This document shows, one piece after another, positions 34,139 to 42,218 of a stretch of 64,000 nucleotides of DNA. This stretch comes from Vulcanimicrobiota bacterium. GTDB taxonomy: Bacteria > Vulcanimicrobiota > Xenobia > Xenobiales > JADMJV01. The position numbers and the translations under genes were made by a program. Location: assembly GCA_019637395.1 (NCBI GenBank), contig JAHBVR010000004.1, forward strand, positions 1-64,000, read 5' to 3'. The notes under the pieces are model-generated. The model had not been told where the DNA came from and searched no databases. It was given only the letters and a program-made list of their open reading frames with translations. The first letter of the stretch is position 1; the number at the start of each line of letters is the position of its first letter.

Positions 34139-34842
34139 GATTGCTTTTGATCTTACTCTGGCTGTGGTTGTGGGCTCCGGGCTGGCCGGAACCAGCCAGG
34201 GTCGATCAGTTGCTGGAGCAAAAGCGCTGGTCGGAGGCGGTTCCGCTCCTGGAAGAGCAGGACCGGGTCCAGAACAACGACGCCGGCGCGCGCCTCTACT
34301 ACAATCTGGGGCTCTGCTACCAGCACCTCAACGACCTGGGCCGGGCCCGCGCCTATTACCAGGCCTCCTTGCGGCGCAATCCCTGGAATTCCAGCCTGCA
34401 AAGCAACCTGGCCCTGCTCAAGGCCGCTCTGACCGAGCCGGAGCCGGAGGAAACCTGGACCCAGACGGCCACCCACTGCGCTCCCCCGGCGCTGCTGGCC
34501 GGCTGCATGCTGGGATTCAGCTGGGCGGCTTGCGGGCTGGCCTGGATGTATCGTTTACGCCCGCGCGAACGCTGGTTGTGGGGCGGACTGGGCTGCTTCG
34601 CCCTGGCCGCCGTCTCCACCACGCTCTGGTTTGCCGCTCGCTGGCATCCCGTCCAGGCGGCCGTCCTGCCCGAGACCGCCTTCTTGATGAACGGTCCGGG
34701 TGGGGAGTTCACCCAGAGCCTCAACGTACACGCCGGCAACCTGGTCGAAGTGGTGCGCGAACAGGGCGACTGGGCGGAAGTCGAGGCGCTGGGTAAACTA
34801 CGCGCCTGGATTCGCCGCGACGAGCTTATGATGGTCCCTTGA
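34135..34842 (+). CDS. batE: BatE-like TPR/SH3 membrane protein
   Basis: 235 residues from a GTG overlapping the batD stop. A hydrophobic N-terminus (RLLLILLWLWLWAPG) is followed by TPR repeats (RLYYNLGLCYQHLNDLGRA) to about residue 105, two hydrophobic segments at about 120-185 and a C-terminal SH3-like domain (LNVHAGNLVEVVREQGDW). This is the BatE arrangement and closes the Bat operon; the next gene (dus) again overlaps by TTGA, so it may be co-transcribed. Confidence 0.87.
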   Translation: MRLLLILLWLWLWAPGWPEPARVDQLLEQKRWSEAVPLLEEQDRVQNNDAGARLYYNLGLCYQHLNDLGRARAYYQASLRRNPWNSSLQSNLALLKAALTEPEPEETWTQTATHCAPPALLAGCMLGFSWAACGLAWMYRLRPRERWLWGGLGCFALAAVSTTLWFAARWHPVQAAVLPETAFLMNGPGGEFTQSLNVHAGNLVEVVREQGDWAEVEALGKLRAWIRRDELMMVP

Positions 34843-35873
34843 CCATCGGTTTTTATCACATCGAGCCGGCTACCTGCCTGGCGCCCATGGCCGGCCACAC
34901 CAATCGCGCTTTTCGCGAACTTTGCCGGGAATTGGGCGGCCTGGGCCTGGTCTGCACCGAACTGGTCAGCAGCCAGGCCCTGGAATACTCGCGCCAGCGG
35001 GCCATGAGCTTTTTTGACTTCGACCCCTCGGAAGCGCCCATGGCCGTGCAGCTATTTGGCGGCGACCCGCAAACCATGGCCGAGGCCGCCCGCCTGGTGG
35101 TCGATTTGGGAGCCCCCATGGTGGACATCAACATGGGCTGCTGGGTGCCCAAGGTGGTCAAGAAAGGCGGCGGCGCCGCTCTGCTGGGCGATGTCTGCCA
35201 GGCCACCGCGGTGGTGGAGGCAGTCTGTAAGGCTGTCGAGGTGCCGGTCACGGTGAAGGTGCGCAGCGGTCTGACGGCCGCTAGCGAGACGGCCGTGCCC
35301 TTCGCACGCGCCGCCGAAGAGTGCGGCGTCCAGGCCATTGCCGTGCATGCGCGCAGCGCCGAGCAAGGTTTTTCCGGACGACCGGACTGGGGAGTGATCA
35401 CCCGCGTCCGTCAGGCCGTGAACATCCCGGTCTTCGGCAACGGCGACTTGACCACGCTGGAAGAAGCGCTTCAGATGCAGCGGGAAACCGGCTGCCACGG
35501 TTGGATGGTGGGCCGGGCCGCCCTGGGAGCGCCCTGGATCTTTGCGCAATGGGCCGGTCTCTTGCCCGGGGGCATTCCGCCCCTGCCGTGGCGCGCGGCT
35601 GTGGCTCTGCGCCATCTACAACTGACCGAGCGGTTTTCGTCCCTGAACGAGTTTAAAGCGGTGCGCGAACTGCGCGGCCAGTTGTCTCGCTACGACCTGG
35701 GTGTCCGTGAGCAACTGGTGCGCCTCGAGAATTATGCGCAGGCCCGCGAGCTGTTAAAAAGACTCAGTGGTGGGGTTGAGCTGACGGATCTTCGTGAGCA
35801 CTGGCGTCCTCCACACCTTCCAGCTCCGGAATCCGGCGCCACAGAGCGGCCGCAATCTCCTGTCCCACCGTAA
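34839..35873 (+). CDS. tRNA-dihydrouridine synthase (Dus family)
   Basis: 344 residues from a TTG overlapping the batE stop. FMN-dependent TIM-barrel: LAPMAGHTNRAFREL, AVQLFGGDP, DINMGCWVPKVVKK with the catalytic Cys, VPVTVKVRSG, IAVHAR and VFGNGDL. The normally invariant Pro after the catalytic Cys (GCP) is Trp here. The enzyme reduces uridine in tRNA to dihydrouridine. The 3' end overlaps the convergent rhodanese-NifU gene by 110 bp, so the last 36 residues (Pro/Ser-rich) share DNA with it. DusB-like by length; the exact type is not decided. Confidence 0.92.
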   Translation: MTIGFYHIEPATCLAPMAGHTNRAFRELCRELGGLGLVCTELVSSQALEYSRQRAMSFFDFDPSEAPMAVQLFGGDPQTMAEAARLVVDLGAPMVDINMGCWVPKVVKKGGGAALLGDVCQATAVVEAVCKAVEVPVTVKVRSGLTAASETAVPFARAAEECGVQAIAVHARSAEQGFSGRPDWGVITRVRQAVNIPVFGNGDLTTLEEALQMQRETGCHGWMVGRAALGAPWIFAQWAGLLPGGIPPLPWRAAVALRHLQLTERFSSLNEFKAVRELRGQLSRYDLGVREQLVRLENYAQARELLKRLSGGVELTDLREHWRPPHLPAPESGATERPQSPVPP

Positions 35874-36738
35874 TGGCGGCCGAACTGCAACCCTGGCAAC
35901 CGCCCCCCAGTTCGATGTGAGCCACTCCCTCGCGCATTTCCTTCAGGAATACCACTCCCTTGTGAGATTGCAGATCGGGCTGGACATCTTCTTTCAGCAC
36001 CTGGCGCACTCGCTCCGTCCAGTCGCCCCGAGTTTGCGGACGCCAGGGGTGCTTCTCGATATCCCAAGCCTGGATGAGTGGAGTCAGCGCCGGCCAATCG
36101 TCGCTGCTGGACCGCAGCACCGCCAGATAGTCCCGGGAGCGCCACAGGCGCAGGCACTCGAAGGGGACCAGCGCGGGATCTCCCTCCAATGGCTCGGACA
36201 CGGGAGCGCAGCGAAAGCGGGCCTGCTTCCAATCTGCCAGAATGCGGCTGCGCCGGCCCCCGACCACCGGGTAGGCCGGCTGGATTTGCTCGGACCAGGC
36301 CAGCAGTCCCCCATCCAGGACCTGTGGCTGGCAGCCCAGTTTGGCGGCCAGATGGACCGCCGCCGCTCCGGCCATGGGGCCGCGCTGGTCAAAGAGCAGC
36401 ACTCTCTGCCCGCGGACCTCGGCGGCCAGCCGGGCGTCCAGCAGGCGCGCGCCGGGAAGGGTTCCCAGGCGGAACTCCTCGGGCGAGCGGCAATCCACCA
36501 GGGCGGCTTCTCCCAGGGCCCGGGCGAACTGAGCCGGCGCCAGCCGGAACTGGCGTTGTTCCAGTTCGCTCTGGTGAAGGCGCTGCAGCACCGCTTCCAC
36601 GTCGAAAACCAGGTAGCGGCTGAGTACCTGGCGCAGGCGTTGCTCCGGCCGAAATCCAAGTTTCTCGCGTCCCCCCACTCCGTAGCGGGCGAACAGGGTC
36701 AGGCCGGCGCTGGGCCACTCGGCCAGCAACTCTCCCAT
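35764..36738 (-). CDS. Rhodanese-like / NifU C-terminal fusion protein
   Basis: 324 residues. Residues 1-25 (LLAEWPSAGLTLFARYGVGG) resemble the ScdA/DUF1858-type N-terminal helix motif without its Cys pair. Residues about 70-150 are a rhodanese-like domain (LVDCRSPEEFRLGTLPGARL, VLDGGLLAW) with the catalytic Cys replaced by Asp (LLFDQRG), so inactive as sulfurtransferase. Residues about 240-310 are a NifU C-terminal domain with the Fe-S scaffold CxxC (GGGCQGCSSA). An iron-sulfur carrier or assembly role is inferred. It lies 14 bp after deoB on the same strand. Confidence 0.8.
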   Translation of the reverse strand: MGELLAEWPSAGLTLFARYGVGGREKLGFRPEQRLRQVLSRYLVFDVEAVLQRLHQSELEQRQFRLAPAQFARALGEAALVDCRSPEEFRLGTLPGARLLDARLAAEVRGQRVLLFDQRGPMAGAAAVHLAAKLGCQPQVLDGGLLAWSEQIQPAYPVVGGRRSRILADWKQARFRCAPVSEPLEGDPALVPFECLRLWRSRDYLAVLRSSSDDWPALTPLIQAWDIEKHPWRPQTRGDWTERVRQVLKEDVQPDLQSHKGVVFLKEMREGVAHIELGGGCQGCSSAAITVGQEIAAALWRRIPELEGVEDASAHEDPSAQPHH

Positions 36739-36752
36739 GGTGACGTCGGCGT

Positions 36753-37928
36753 TCAGATCAGAGGCCGTCCCAAAATGGGTTCGCTCACCTCGAAAGCCGC
36801 CGCCACGGTGGCTCCCAGGTCGGCGAAGGTCGGCCGGATTTTGAAGTCCCGGCCCCCCTCCAGGCTCGGGCTGTAGAGCAAAAGCGGCGCATATTCCCGG
36901 CTGTGGTCGGTGCTGGGGGTGGTCGGATCGTTGCCATGGTCGGCCGTGATAAGCAATAAATCCGTCGGCTTCATCACGCCCATCAATTCGGCCACAAAAC
37001 CGTCAAACTGCTCCAAACAGGCGGCAAACCCGGATGGATCGTTGCGGTGCCCGTAGAGCATGTCGAAGTCTTCAAAGTTGACGAAGAAAAAACCGCTGTC
37101 GTGTTCCCGGGCCAGCCGCATGGTGGCCTGATGGTGTTCCGGATTGTTCTGGGTGCGCTCCGCGTAGACAAAGCCGCGCCCCCCGAAGACTTCCGGAATG
37201 ACGCCCACGCCGGCGGTGAAAACGCCGGCCGTATACAGGGAGTCGATTACGTTGGCGGGCGGAGTGATGGGGAAGTCCTTGCGCCGCTCGGTGCGGCGGA
37301 AGTCCTGGGCCGTCTTGCCTTCAAAGGGGCGGGCGATGACGCGCTGCACGCCGTGGGGAGGCTGAAGTAATTCCCGAGCTTTGCGGCAGATGTCGTAGAG
37401 CTCTTCGATCGGGACCACGGCTTCGTGGCAGGCGATTTGAAAAACGCTATCGGCGCTGGTGTAGACGATCGGGGAGCCGGTGGCCAGGTGCTCTGCGCCC
37501 AGTTCCTTGAGCACGGTGGTTCCCGAACTGGCCTTGTTGCCCAGCACCCTGCGCCCGATGGCCTTTTCGAAATCGGCAATCAGGTCGGCGGGGAAGCCAT
37601 CAGGATAGGTGGGAAAGCGCTCGTCCACGCTGATTCCCATCATTTCCCAGTGACCGGTAACCGTGTCTTTGCCGCCCTGGCTGGTTTCTTGCAGCCGTCC
37701 GTAGCTGCCCACCGGATGGGCCACCGGGCCGGCACCGGCCAGGTCGAGGGCGTTGCCCAGGCCGAGCGAACGCAGGGTGGGGATTTTCAGGCCGCCCACC
37801 ACCGCTCGGGATATGTGCACCAGCGTGTCGCCCAGGTTCTCGCCAAAATCCCCAAATTCCGCGGCATCCGGGGCCGTGCCCGCGCCGCAACCATCCATGA
37901 CCAATAAAAATACGCGTTGAAATCTCAT
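36753..37928 (-). CDS. deoB: Phosphopentomutase
   Basis: 391 residues from ATG 37928. Alkaline-phosphatase-superfamily metal sites typical of DeoB are present: LLVMDGCGAGTAPDA, GKDTVTGHWEMMG, SADSVFQIA, FFFVNFEDFDMLYGHRND and LLITADHGNDPTTPSTDHSREY. It interconverts ribose-1-phosphate and ribose-5-phosphate (and deoxy forms) in nucleoside catabolism. It is divergent from the methyltransferase gene and precedes the rhodanese-NifU gene. Confidence 0.96.
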   Translation of the reverse strand: MRFQRVFLLVMDGCGAGTAPDAAEFGDFGENLGDTLVHISRAVVGGLKIPTLRSLGLGNALDLAGAGPVAHPVGSYGRLQETSQGGKDTVTGHWEMMGISVDERFPTYPDGFPADLIADFEKAIGRRVLGNKASSGTTVLKELGAEHLATGSPIVYTSADSVFQIACHEAVVPIEELYDICRKARELLQPPHGVQRVIARPFEGKTAQDFRRTERRKDFPITPPANVIDSLYTAGVFTAGVGVIPEVFGGRGFVYAERTQNNPEHHQATMRLAREHDSGFFFVNFEDFDMLYGHRNDPSGFAACLEQFDGFVAELMGVMKPTDLLLITADHGNDPTTPSTDHSREYAPLLLYSPSLEGGRDFKIRPTFADLGATVAAAFEVSEPILGRPLI

Positions 37929-38058
37929 TCCGCTCGGTTTGCGACAAGTTTCCCCCACCCTCCCAGAGAAGCCCGGTAGGCTGGTGTGTATTACTTACCA
38001 CCGGTGGTGGCGCGAGTCCGGGAGAGGCAGTCCACCCCAGAACCAAGAAGGCGGGGGA

Positions 38059-38928
38059 ATGGGAATGCTGGCCGATCGGATCGCCAAGAATGCCCGCCAC
38101 CTGCGCAAGTGGGGCAGGCGCCAGGGGTTTTCTTGTCTGCGCCTTTACGATCACGACATTCCCGAGTACCCCTTGAGTGTGGACGACTATGACGGCCATT
38201 TTCTGGTGACGCTTTCGCAGGGAGCCGAGTTTGACCCGGACCTGCTCGGGGGCCTGGATTACTGCGAGCTGGTCGTGAAAACGCGCGGCGAGCGCGGCGG
38301 CGAGCTGGACCCGGCCCGTAGCTTCCTGGTTCAAGAAGGCCCGATGAAGTTCGAAGTCAACCTGCACGCGCACCAGGATACAGGACTCTTCCTGGATCAC
38401 CGGCTGACGCGCGAGTGGGTGCGTTCGCTGAGCCGGGGAGCGGAGGTCCTCAACCTTTTTTGCTACACCGGTAGCTTTTCGGTGGCGGCCGCGCTGGGCG
38501 GAGCCGGACGCGTGACCAGCGTCGATCTGTCGCACAACTATTTGGATTGGGCCGGGCGCAATTTTCTCCACAACGGTTTGTCCATGCATCCGCATCTGTT
38601 CGTGCAGTCGGATATCCTGCAGTGGCTGCCCCAGGCGTTGGACGTTGAGCAAAGTTATGACCTGATCGTTTGCGATCCGCCCACTTTCAGTAACTCCAAG
38701 CGAATGAAGCAGACCTTCGATTTGCAGAAAGTGCATGGCTCGATGTTGCGCGGCTTGCAGGGTCTGGTGCGAGCCGGGGGACGATTGATCTTCTCTTGCA
38801 ACGATCGGGGCTTTCGCCTGGATGACGGGCTGGCTTTCGAAGAAATCAGCGCTCGCACTCGCTCCGAGGACTTTTGCCGCAGGGGGGGCCATCGTTGCTG
38901 GCTATGGAGCAAAGCGGGCACTCCATGA
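38059..38928 (+). CDS. RlmK-like 23S rRNA methyltransferase domain protein
   Basis: About 289 residues; ATG 38059 or 38065 follow a GGGGGA site. The N-terminus LADRIAKNARHLRKWGRRQG and LRLYDHDIPEYPLSVDDY match the RlmK half of RlmKL, which makes 7-methylguanosine in 23S rRNA. The class I methyltransferase core follows: TGLFLDHRLTRE, VLNLFCYTGSFSVAAALGG, DLIVCDPPTFSNSK and LIFSCND. The RlmL half is absent, so this is a stand-alone enzyme. The 3' end overlaps the next convergent gene by 83 bp. Confidence 0.88.
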   Translation: MGMLADRIAKNARHLRKWGRRQGFSCLRLYDHDIPEYPLSVDDYDGHFLVTLSQGAEFDPDLLGGLDYCELVVKTRGERGGELDPARSFLVQEGPMKFEVNLHAHQDTGLFLDHRLTREWVRSLSRGAEVLNLFCYTGSFSVAAALGGAGRVTSVDLSHNYLDWAGRNFLHNGLSMHPHLFVQSDILQWLPQALDVEQSYDLIVCDPPTFSNSKRMKQTFDLQKVHGSMLRGLQGLVRAGGRLIFSCNDRGFRLDDGLAFEEISARTRSEDFCRRGGHRCWLWSKAGTP

Positions 38929-39364
38929 GGCCGGGCCAGTCCAGCACCTGCCAGGCAGCCGTTTCTACGTCCCAACTGAGCGACCAGGTGCACTGTGGGC
39001 AGCGCCAGCTCACCCGGCTGCGCCCCGCCTGGCGGGTGACTTTTAACCTCTCGGCCCGGCGCCGGGGTGGTGGCCACTCGCAGCCGCTGCGCTGAGCTAC
39101 CCACCACCAGTGGTCCCACTCGGCCGCCAACTCGCGCAATTGGGCCAGGCCGGCATCCAGCCTGGATAATGTTCCCAAGGTCGCGAAGTCCTTCAGGCTA
39201 TCCAGGCAATCTCGCGCCTGTTGCGGTGCCGGATACTGGCTCGAGGCCAGATCGGCGGCACAACATTCCCACTGCGCGGCCCACTCGACCACGCTGATCT
39301 GCTGGGCCAGCAAAGCCTCGGTGGCCGTCAACAGCAGCCCCATGGCATGGGGAGAGGGGCTCAC
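38846..39364 (-). CDS. Zinc-ribbon-like protein of unknown function
   Basis: 172 residues from a GTG start 3 bp after the PilZ gene stop. The C-terminal part has two CxxC pairs (WRCPQCTWS and ECPLCS) about 30 residues apart, a zinc-ribbon pattern. The N-terminal half is helical. No family was recognised. The last 27 residues overlap the convergent methyltransferase gene, so the true extent is less certain, but the CxxC pairs lie mostly before that overlap. Confidence 0.6.
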   Translation of the reverse strand: MSPSPHAMGLLLTATEALLAQQISVVEWAAQWECCAADLASSQYPAPQQARDCLDSLKDFATLGTLSRLDAGLAQLRELAAEWDHWWWVAQRSGCEWPPPRRRAERLKVTRQAGRSRVSWRCPQCTWSLSWDVETAAWQVLDWPGLMECPLCSIASNDGPPCGKSPRSECER

Positions 39365-39367
39365 CCG

Positions 39368-40141
39368 TTAGAGGACGGGGCTACCGCCGCCGGAGGGCGG
39401 AGGTGGGGGAGGGGCGCCCGGCAGATTGATAGCCAGAGAGCGGGCCTCACCGTCGCCCTGATAGACTTCCGAGTCGGTAAGCGGGACCGTGCCCATCGAG
39501 GTCTTTTGCTGAATATCGCTCTTCTCGCGAGCCAACAGCAATTTTTCGAAATCTTCCAGCTCTTGCTCGATCTGCGGGGGCAAATTGACGAATTCCACGC
39601 CGATCATATAGCGCTTTCGTTCCACTTGCTGGCACCAGCATACTTTCCCCTGACAAAGAACGCGCGGCATGTTACCGCCCTCCAGTTCGATATTCAGGGC
39701 CAGAATTTTGCCGTTGGGAATTTCCCCTTCGGTCTGAATTTGCAGTCCGAGCGCGTTGTAGTCGACGGACAGGGCTTTGAAGCCGGGCAAATCCTTGCTG
39801 AGCAGTCGCAGGCTCAAGCGATGGCGAGGACGGCGGCGGGCGCCGGCATCCCCTTTGCTGATAACGGCGGCCTTGTCCATTACCTGGCGAATCTGGGCCA
39901 ACTGGTTGGAGCCGGTCGGCACGTCGGAGACCGCGATGCGCATCTTTTCCCCGGGAATTGGACGCTGAGAGGTGACCACAACTGGCAGTTGTAAGGTCTG
40001 TGGGCCATTCTCGGTGGGAACTTCCACCCGGACGCGAACGGTCTGGCCGCTTTTATACGCCTTTTTGCACTTAAACGTAAGTCGGCGGTCTACCAGGCTT
40101 ACGAATTCAACCACTTCAGGCGGGAACAAGAAATCAAACAA
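39368..40141 (-). CDS. PilZ-domain protein with YcgR-like N-terminal domain
   Basis: 257 residues from a TTG start with AGGAGA 8 bp upstream. Residues about 15-95 form a beta domain like the flagellar-brake N-terminus of YcgR proteins (RLTFKCKKAYKSGQTVRVRV). Residues about 100-205 form a PilZ domain with RPRHR for RxxxR and DYNALG, an imperfect DxSxxG with Asn for Ser, so c-di-GMP affinity may be reduced. The C-terminus is Pro/Gly-rich. Its stop is 3 bp before the start of the zinc-ribbon gene, so the two are probably co-expressed. Confidence 0.85.
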   Translation of the reverse strand: MFDFLFPPEVVEFVSLVDRRLTFKCKKAYKSGQTVRVRVEVPTENGPQTLQLPVVVTSQRPIPGEKMRIAVSDVPTGSNQLAQIRQVMDKAAVISKGDAGARRRPRHRLSLRLLSKDLPGFKALSVDYNALGLQIQTEGEIPNGKILALNIELEGGNMPRVLCQGKVCWCQQVERKRYMIGVEFVNLPPQIEQELEDFEKLLLAREKSDIQQKTSMGTVPLTDSEVYQGDGEARSLAINLPGAPPPPPPSGGGSPVL

Positions 40142-40351
40142 CAGCCTGTCTCCTCTTTTGACTCTCTGGGTGTTCGAATAGCTATCAATTGTTCCTCTTG
40201 AGGGGCAGACGTTTCCCTAAAAAGACCCCTCCGTCACCCCGGGACACCAGTGGCCGGCCCGCGCGGTCCCGAGCGCAAGCTCCGCCCTTGGTCCCCGGTC
40301 CCGGAGGTCAAGCAAGGGGGGAGGTGAGCCTGGGAAGAGAAGTGCTGTAGC
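40142..40351. other. 210-bp GC-rich intergenic region between divergent genes
   Basis: It lies between the divergent PilZ (TTG 40141) and GTPase (GTG 40352) genes, so it should carry both promoters. About 40 bp near 40170-40210 are AT-richer. From 40235 to 40310 it is very GC-rich with several short self-complementary GGTCCCGG and CCGGGAC elements. I find no gene or tRNA. Confidence 0.5.
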
Positions 40352-41665
40352 GTGAATGCTGAATTGAGACTCCTGCTGGAAGCCCTGCCTCGCGATACCC
40401 GCCCGATGGTGGAGAATCTGTGGAATCAGATGCCCGCCGATGTGCGCCGCGAGGCCGAATTGACCATGGGTAGTTTTGTCAAACTGCTCAAGCAGAACCC
40501 CGCCAGCGCCGGCGATTTACTCAAGATGCTGCAGCGCAACGCCGCCCCCATGTTGCAGGACGCCAGCAATGTGGCCATTGTGGGCCCGGTAAATGTGGGC
40601 AAGTCCACTCTTTACAATGCCCTGGTCAGTCGTCAGCAGGACAAGGCCCAATGCAGCCCTGTCCCGGGCACGACCAAGATGGCCCAACGAGCCGATGTCG
40701 GCCTATTTGAACTGGTCGATACCCCCGGCGCCGATCATGGGGACGAAACCGGCAGCAAAGAAGCCGATGTAGCTTTCCAGGCGGCCGAGGACGCCGAATT
40801 TCTACTCATCGTGTTTGACGCCACCGGCAGCGTGACCAGCAGCGACCGGGCCCTCTACCGAAAATTACTGGCCCTGAGCAAGCCTCACCTGGTGGTGCTC
40901 AACAAGATCGACCTGATCCCGGCTGCCCAGCGCAAACTGGTGCGTGAGTCGGCCGCCCGCATCCTCGATATCTCGCTGGAATCGGTGCTGCCTATCAGCG
41001 CTCAGACCGCGGCCGGCGTGGAGCAGTTGGTGCTGGAAATCACCGCGGCCGAACCCAAGCTGCTGCTCAAAGTGGCCGAAACTTTGCCGTCCCTGCGGCG
41101 CAAATTAGCCTGGCAGGCGATTCGCCGCACGGCCATGCTGTCGGCGCTGGTGGGGCTCAGCCCGCTGCCGCTCATGGACGTGATTCCCCTTACGCTACTG
41201 CAGGGAAATCTGGTTCTCACCCTGTCGCGCATTTACGGCAATAAGCTCTCGGCCAAGAGTTTACTGGAACTGGGCTCCACTTTTGGGGCCGGATGGTTGG
41301 CGCGCTTGCTTTTCCAAGAGTTGACCAAGCTGGCCGGCGTGCCCGGCTGGGTGCTTTCCGCCTCGGTAGCCGCTTCGGCCACCCTCACCATTGGCTTCAC
41401 TGCCCTCAATTGGTTTGAAACAGGCACGATGCCCGATAAGAAAGAGATGGAAAAACAGGCCCAGGGACTGCAGCAGCGCCTCAAAGAAGGGTTGGTCCGT
41501 CTGGGTAAATCCAAGCCCAGCAAAAAGCGGGTGACCGAGGAGTTGGAAAAGCTGCTGCCTACCGAACCACCCCCAGAAGTGCCCGGAGATCGTGCGGATG
41601 CAGACCCTCAAAGCTCTCTACCACTCGATCGGCCGGTAGATCCTCCGCAGCCCGAGACGACGTAA
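40352..41665 (+). CDS. Dynamin/Era-like GTPase with C-terminal DUF697-like membrane domain
   Basis: 437 residues from GTG 40352. GTPase motifs are complete: G1 GPVNVGKST (residues about 79-87), G3 DTPG, G4 NKID and an SA-type G5 (ISAQTA). Residues about 255-350 are a hydrophobic alpha-helical region (RRTAMLSALVGLSPLPLMDV, ASVAASATLTIGFTALNWF) as in YcjX/DUF697-type GTPases that work at membranes. The C-terminal tail is polar. The last 107 bp overlap the convergent HAD gene. Confidence 0.9.
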   Translation: MNAELRLLLEALPRDTRPMVENLWNQMPADVRREAELTMGSFVKLLKQNPASAGDLLKMLQRNAAPMLQDASNVAIVGPVNVGKSTLYNALVSRQQDKAQCSPVPGTTKMAQRADVGLFELVDTPGADHGDETGSKEADVAFQAAEDAEFLLIVFDATGSVTSSDRALYRKLLALSKPHLVVLNKIDLIPAAQRKLVRESAARILDISLESVLPISAQTAAGVEQLVLEITAAEPKLLLKVAETLPSLRRKLAWQAIRRTAMLSALVGLSPLPLMDVIPLTLLQGNLVLTLSRIYGNKLSAKSLLELGSTFGAGWLARLLFQELTKLAGVPGWVLSASVAASATLTIGFTALNWFETGTMPDKKEMEKQAQGLQQRLKEGLVRLGKSKPSKKRVTEELEKLLPTEPPPEVPGDRADADPQSSLPLDRPVDPPQPETT

Positions 41666-42218
41666 TCCCGAGCACGGCCATGCCGCCACGGCGGGCCGCC
41701 TCCACGCCCTGGGGCGCGTCTTCCAGCACCACGCAGCGCTCCGGAGCCCTCCCCAGGCGCCGGGCGGCCACCAAAAACACTTCGGGGTCGGGCTTGCCGT
41801 GGCGCACATCCTCACCGGTGGAAAGGGCGCTGAAGAAGTGGGCGATGCCCAACTGCCGGAGCACCAGTTGAATATTGGGCAACGGCCCGGAGCTGCCCAC
41901 CGCCATGGTCACTCCTTCGGCGTGCAGCGCGGCAATGAGCTCGAGCACGCCGGCAATGGGGCGCATCAGCTCCGGCACCAGTTCACGGTAAGTGGTTTCC
42001 TTCCAGTCGGCCAGGCGGTCGAGTTCGGTCTGTTCCACTTCTTGTTCCAACCACATCGGAACGATTTGCTGGTTGTGCATTCCGAAGGTCAATTGAAAGA
42101 GTTCGCGTGTGAACGGCTTGCCTTCCCGCATTCCCAGCCGATGCCAGGCCTGGAAATGAGCTTCGCTGGAATCGACCAGCACCCCGTCCATATCAAAGAT
42201 GGCGCTCCAATCACTCAC
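41559..42218 (-). CDS. HAD-superfamily hydrolase, beta-phosphoglucomutase-like
   Basis: 219 residues from GTG 42218, which overlaps the stop of the upstream CARDB gene; the open frame upstream of it is unrelated. Motif I is FDMDGVLVDS (nucleophile Asp and acid/base Asp), motif II GSSGPL, motif III HGKPDPEVF and motif IV VLEDAPQG. Cap type and lengths fit beta-phosphoglucomutase or phosphoglycolate phosphatase-like enzymes; the substrate cannot be told. Overlaps the convergent GTPase gene by 107 bp. Confidence 0.92.
   Translation of the reverse strand: MSDWSAIFDMDGVLVDSSEAHFQAWHRLGMREGKPFTRELFQLTFGMHNQQIVPMWLEQEVEQTELDRLADWKETTYRELVPELMRPIAGVLELIAALHAEGVTMAVGSSGPLPNIQLVLRQLGIAHFFSALSTGEDVRHGKPDPEVFLVAARRLGRAPERCVVLEDAPQGVEAARRGGMAVLGITSSRAAEDLPADRVVESFEGLHPHDLRALLGVVR

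Noticed and set aside
37600-38892. 430-residue minus-strand frame over deoB and the methyltransferase
   Set aside because: It covers the antisense of the methyltransferase gene and one other frame of deoB; no domain recognised.
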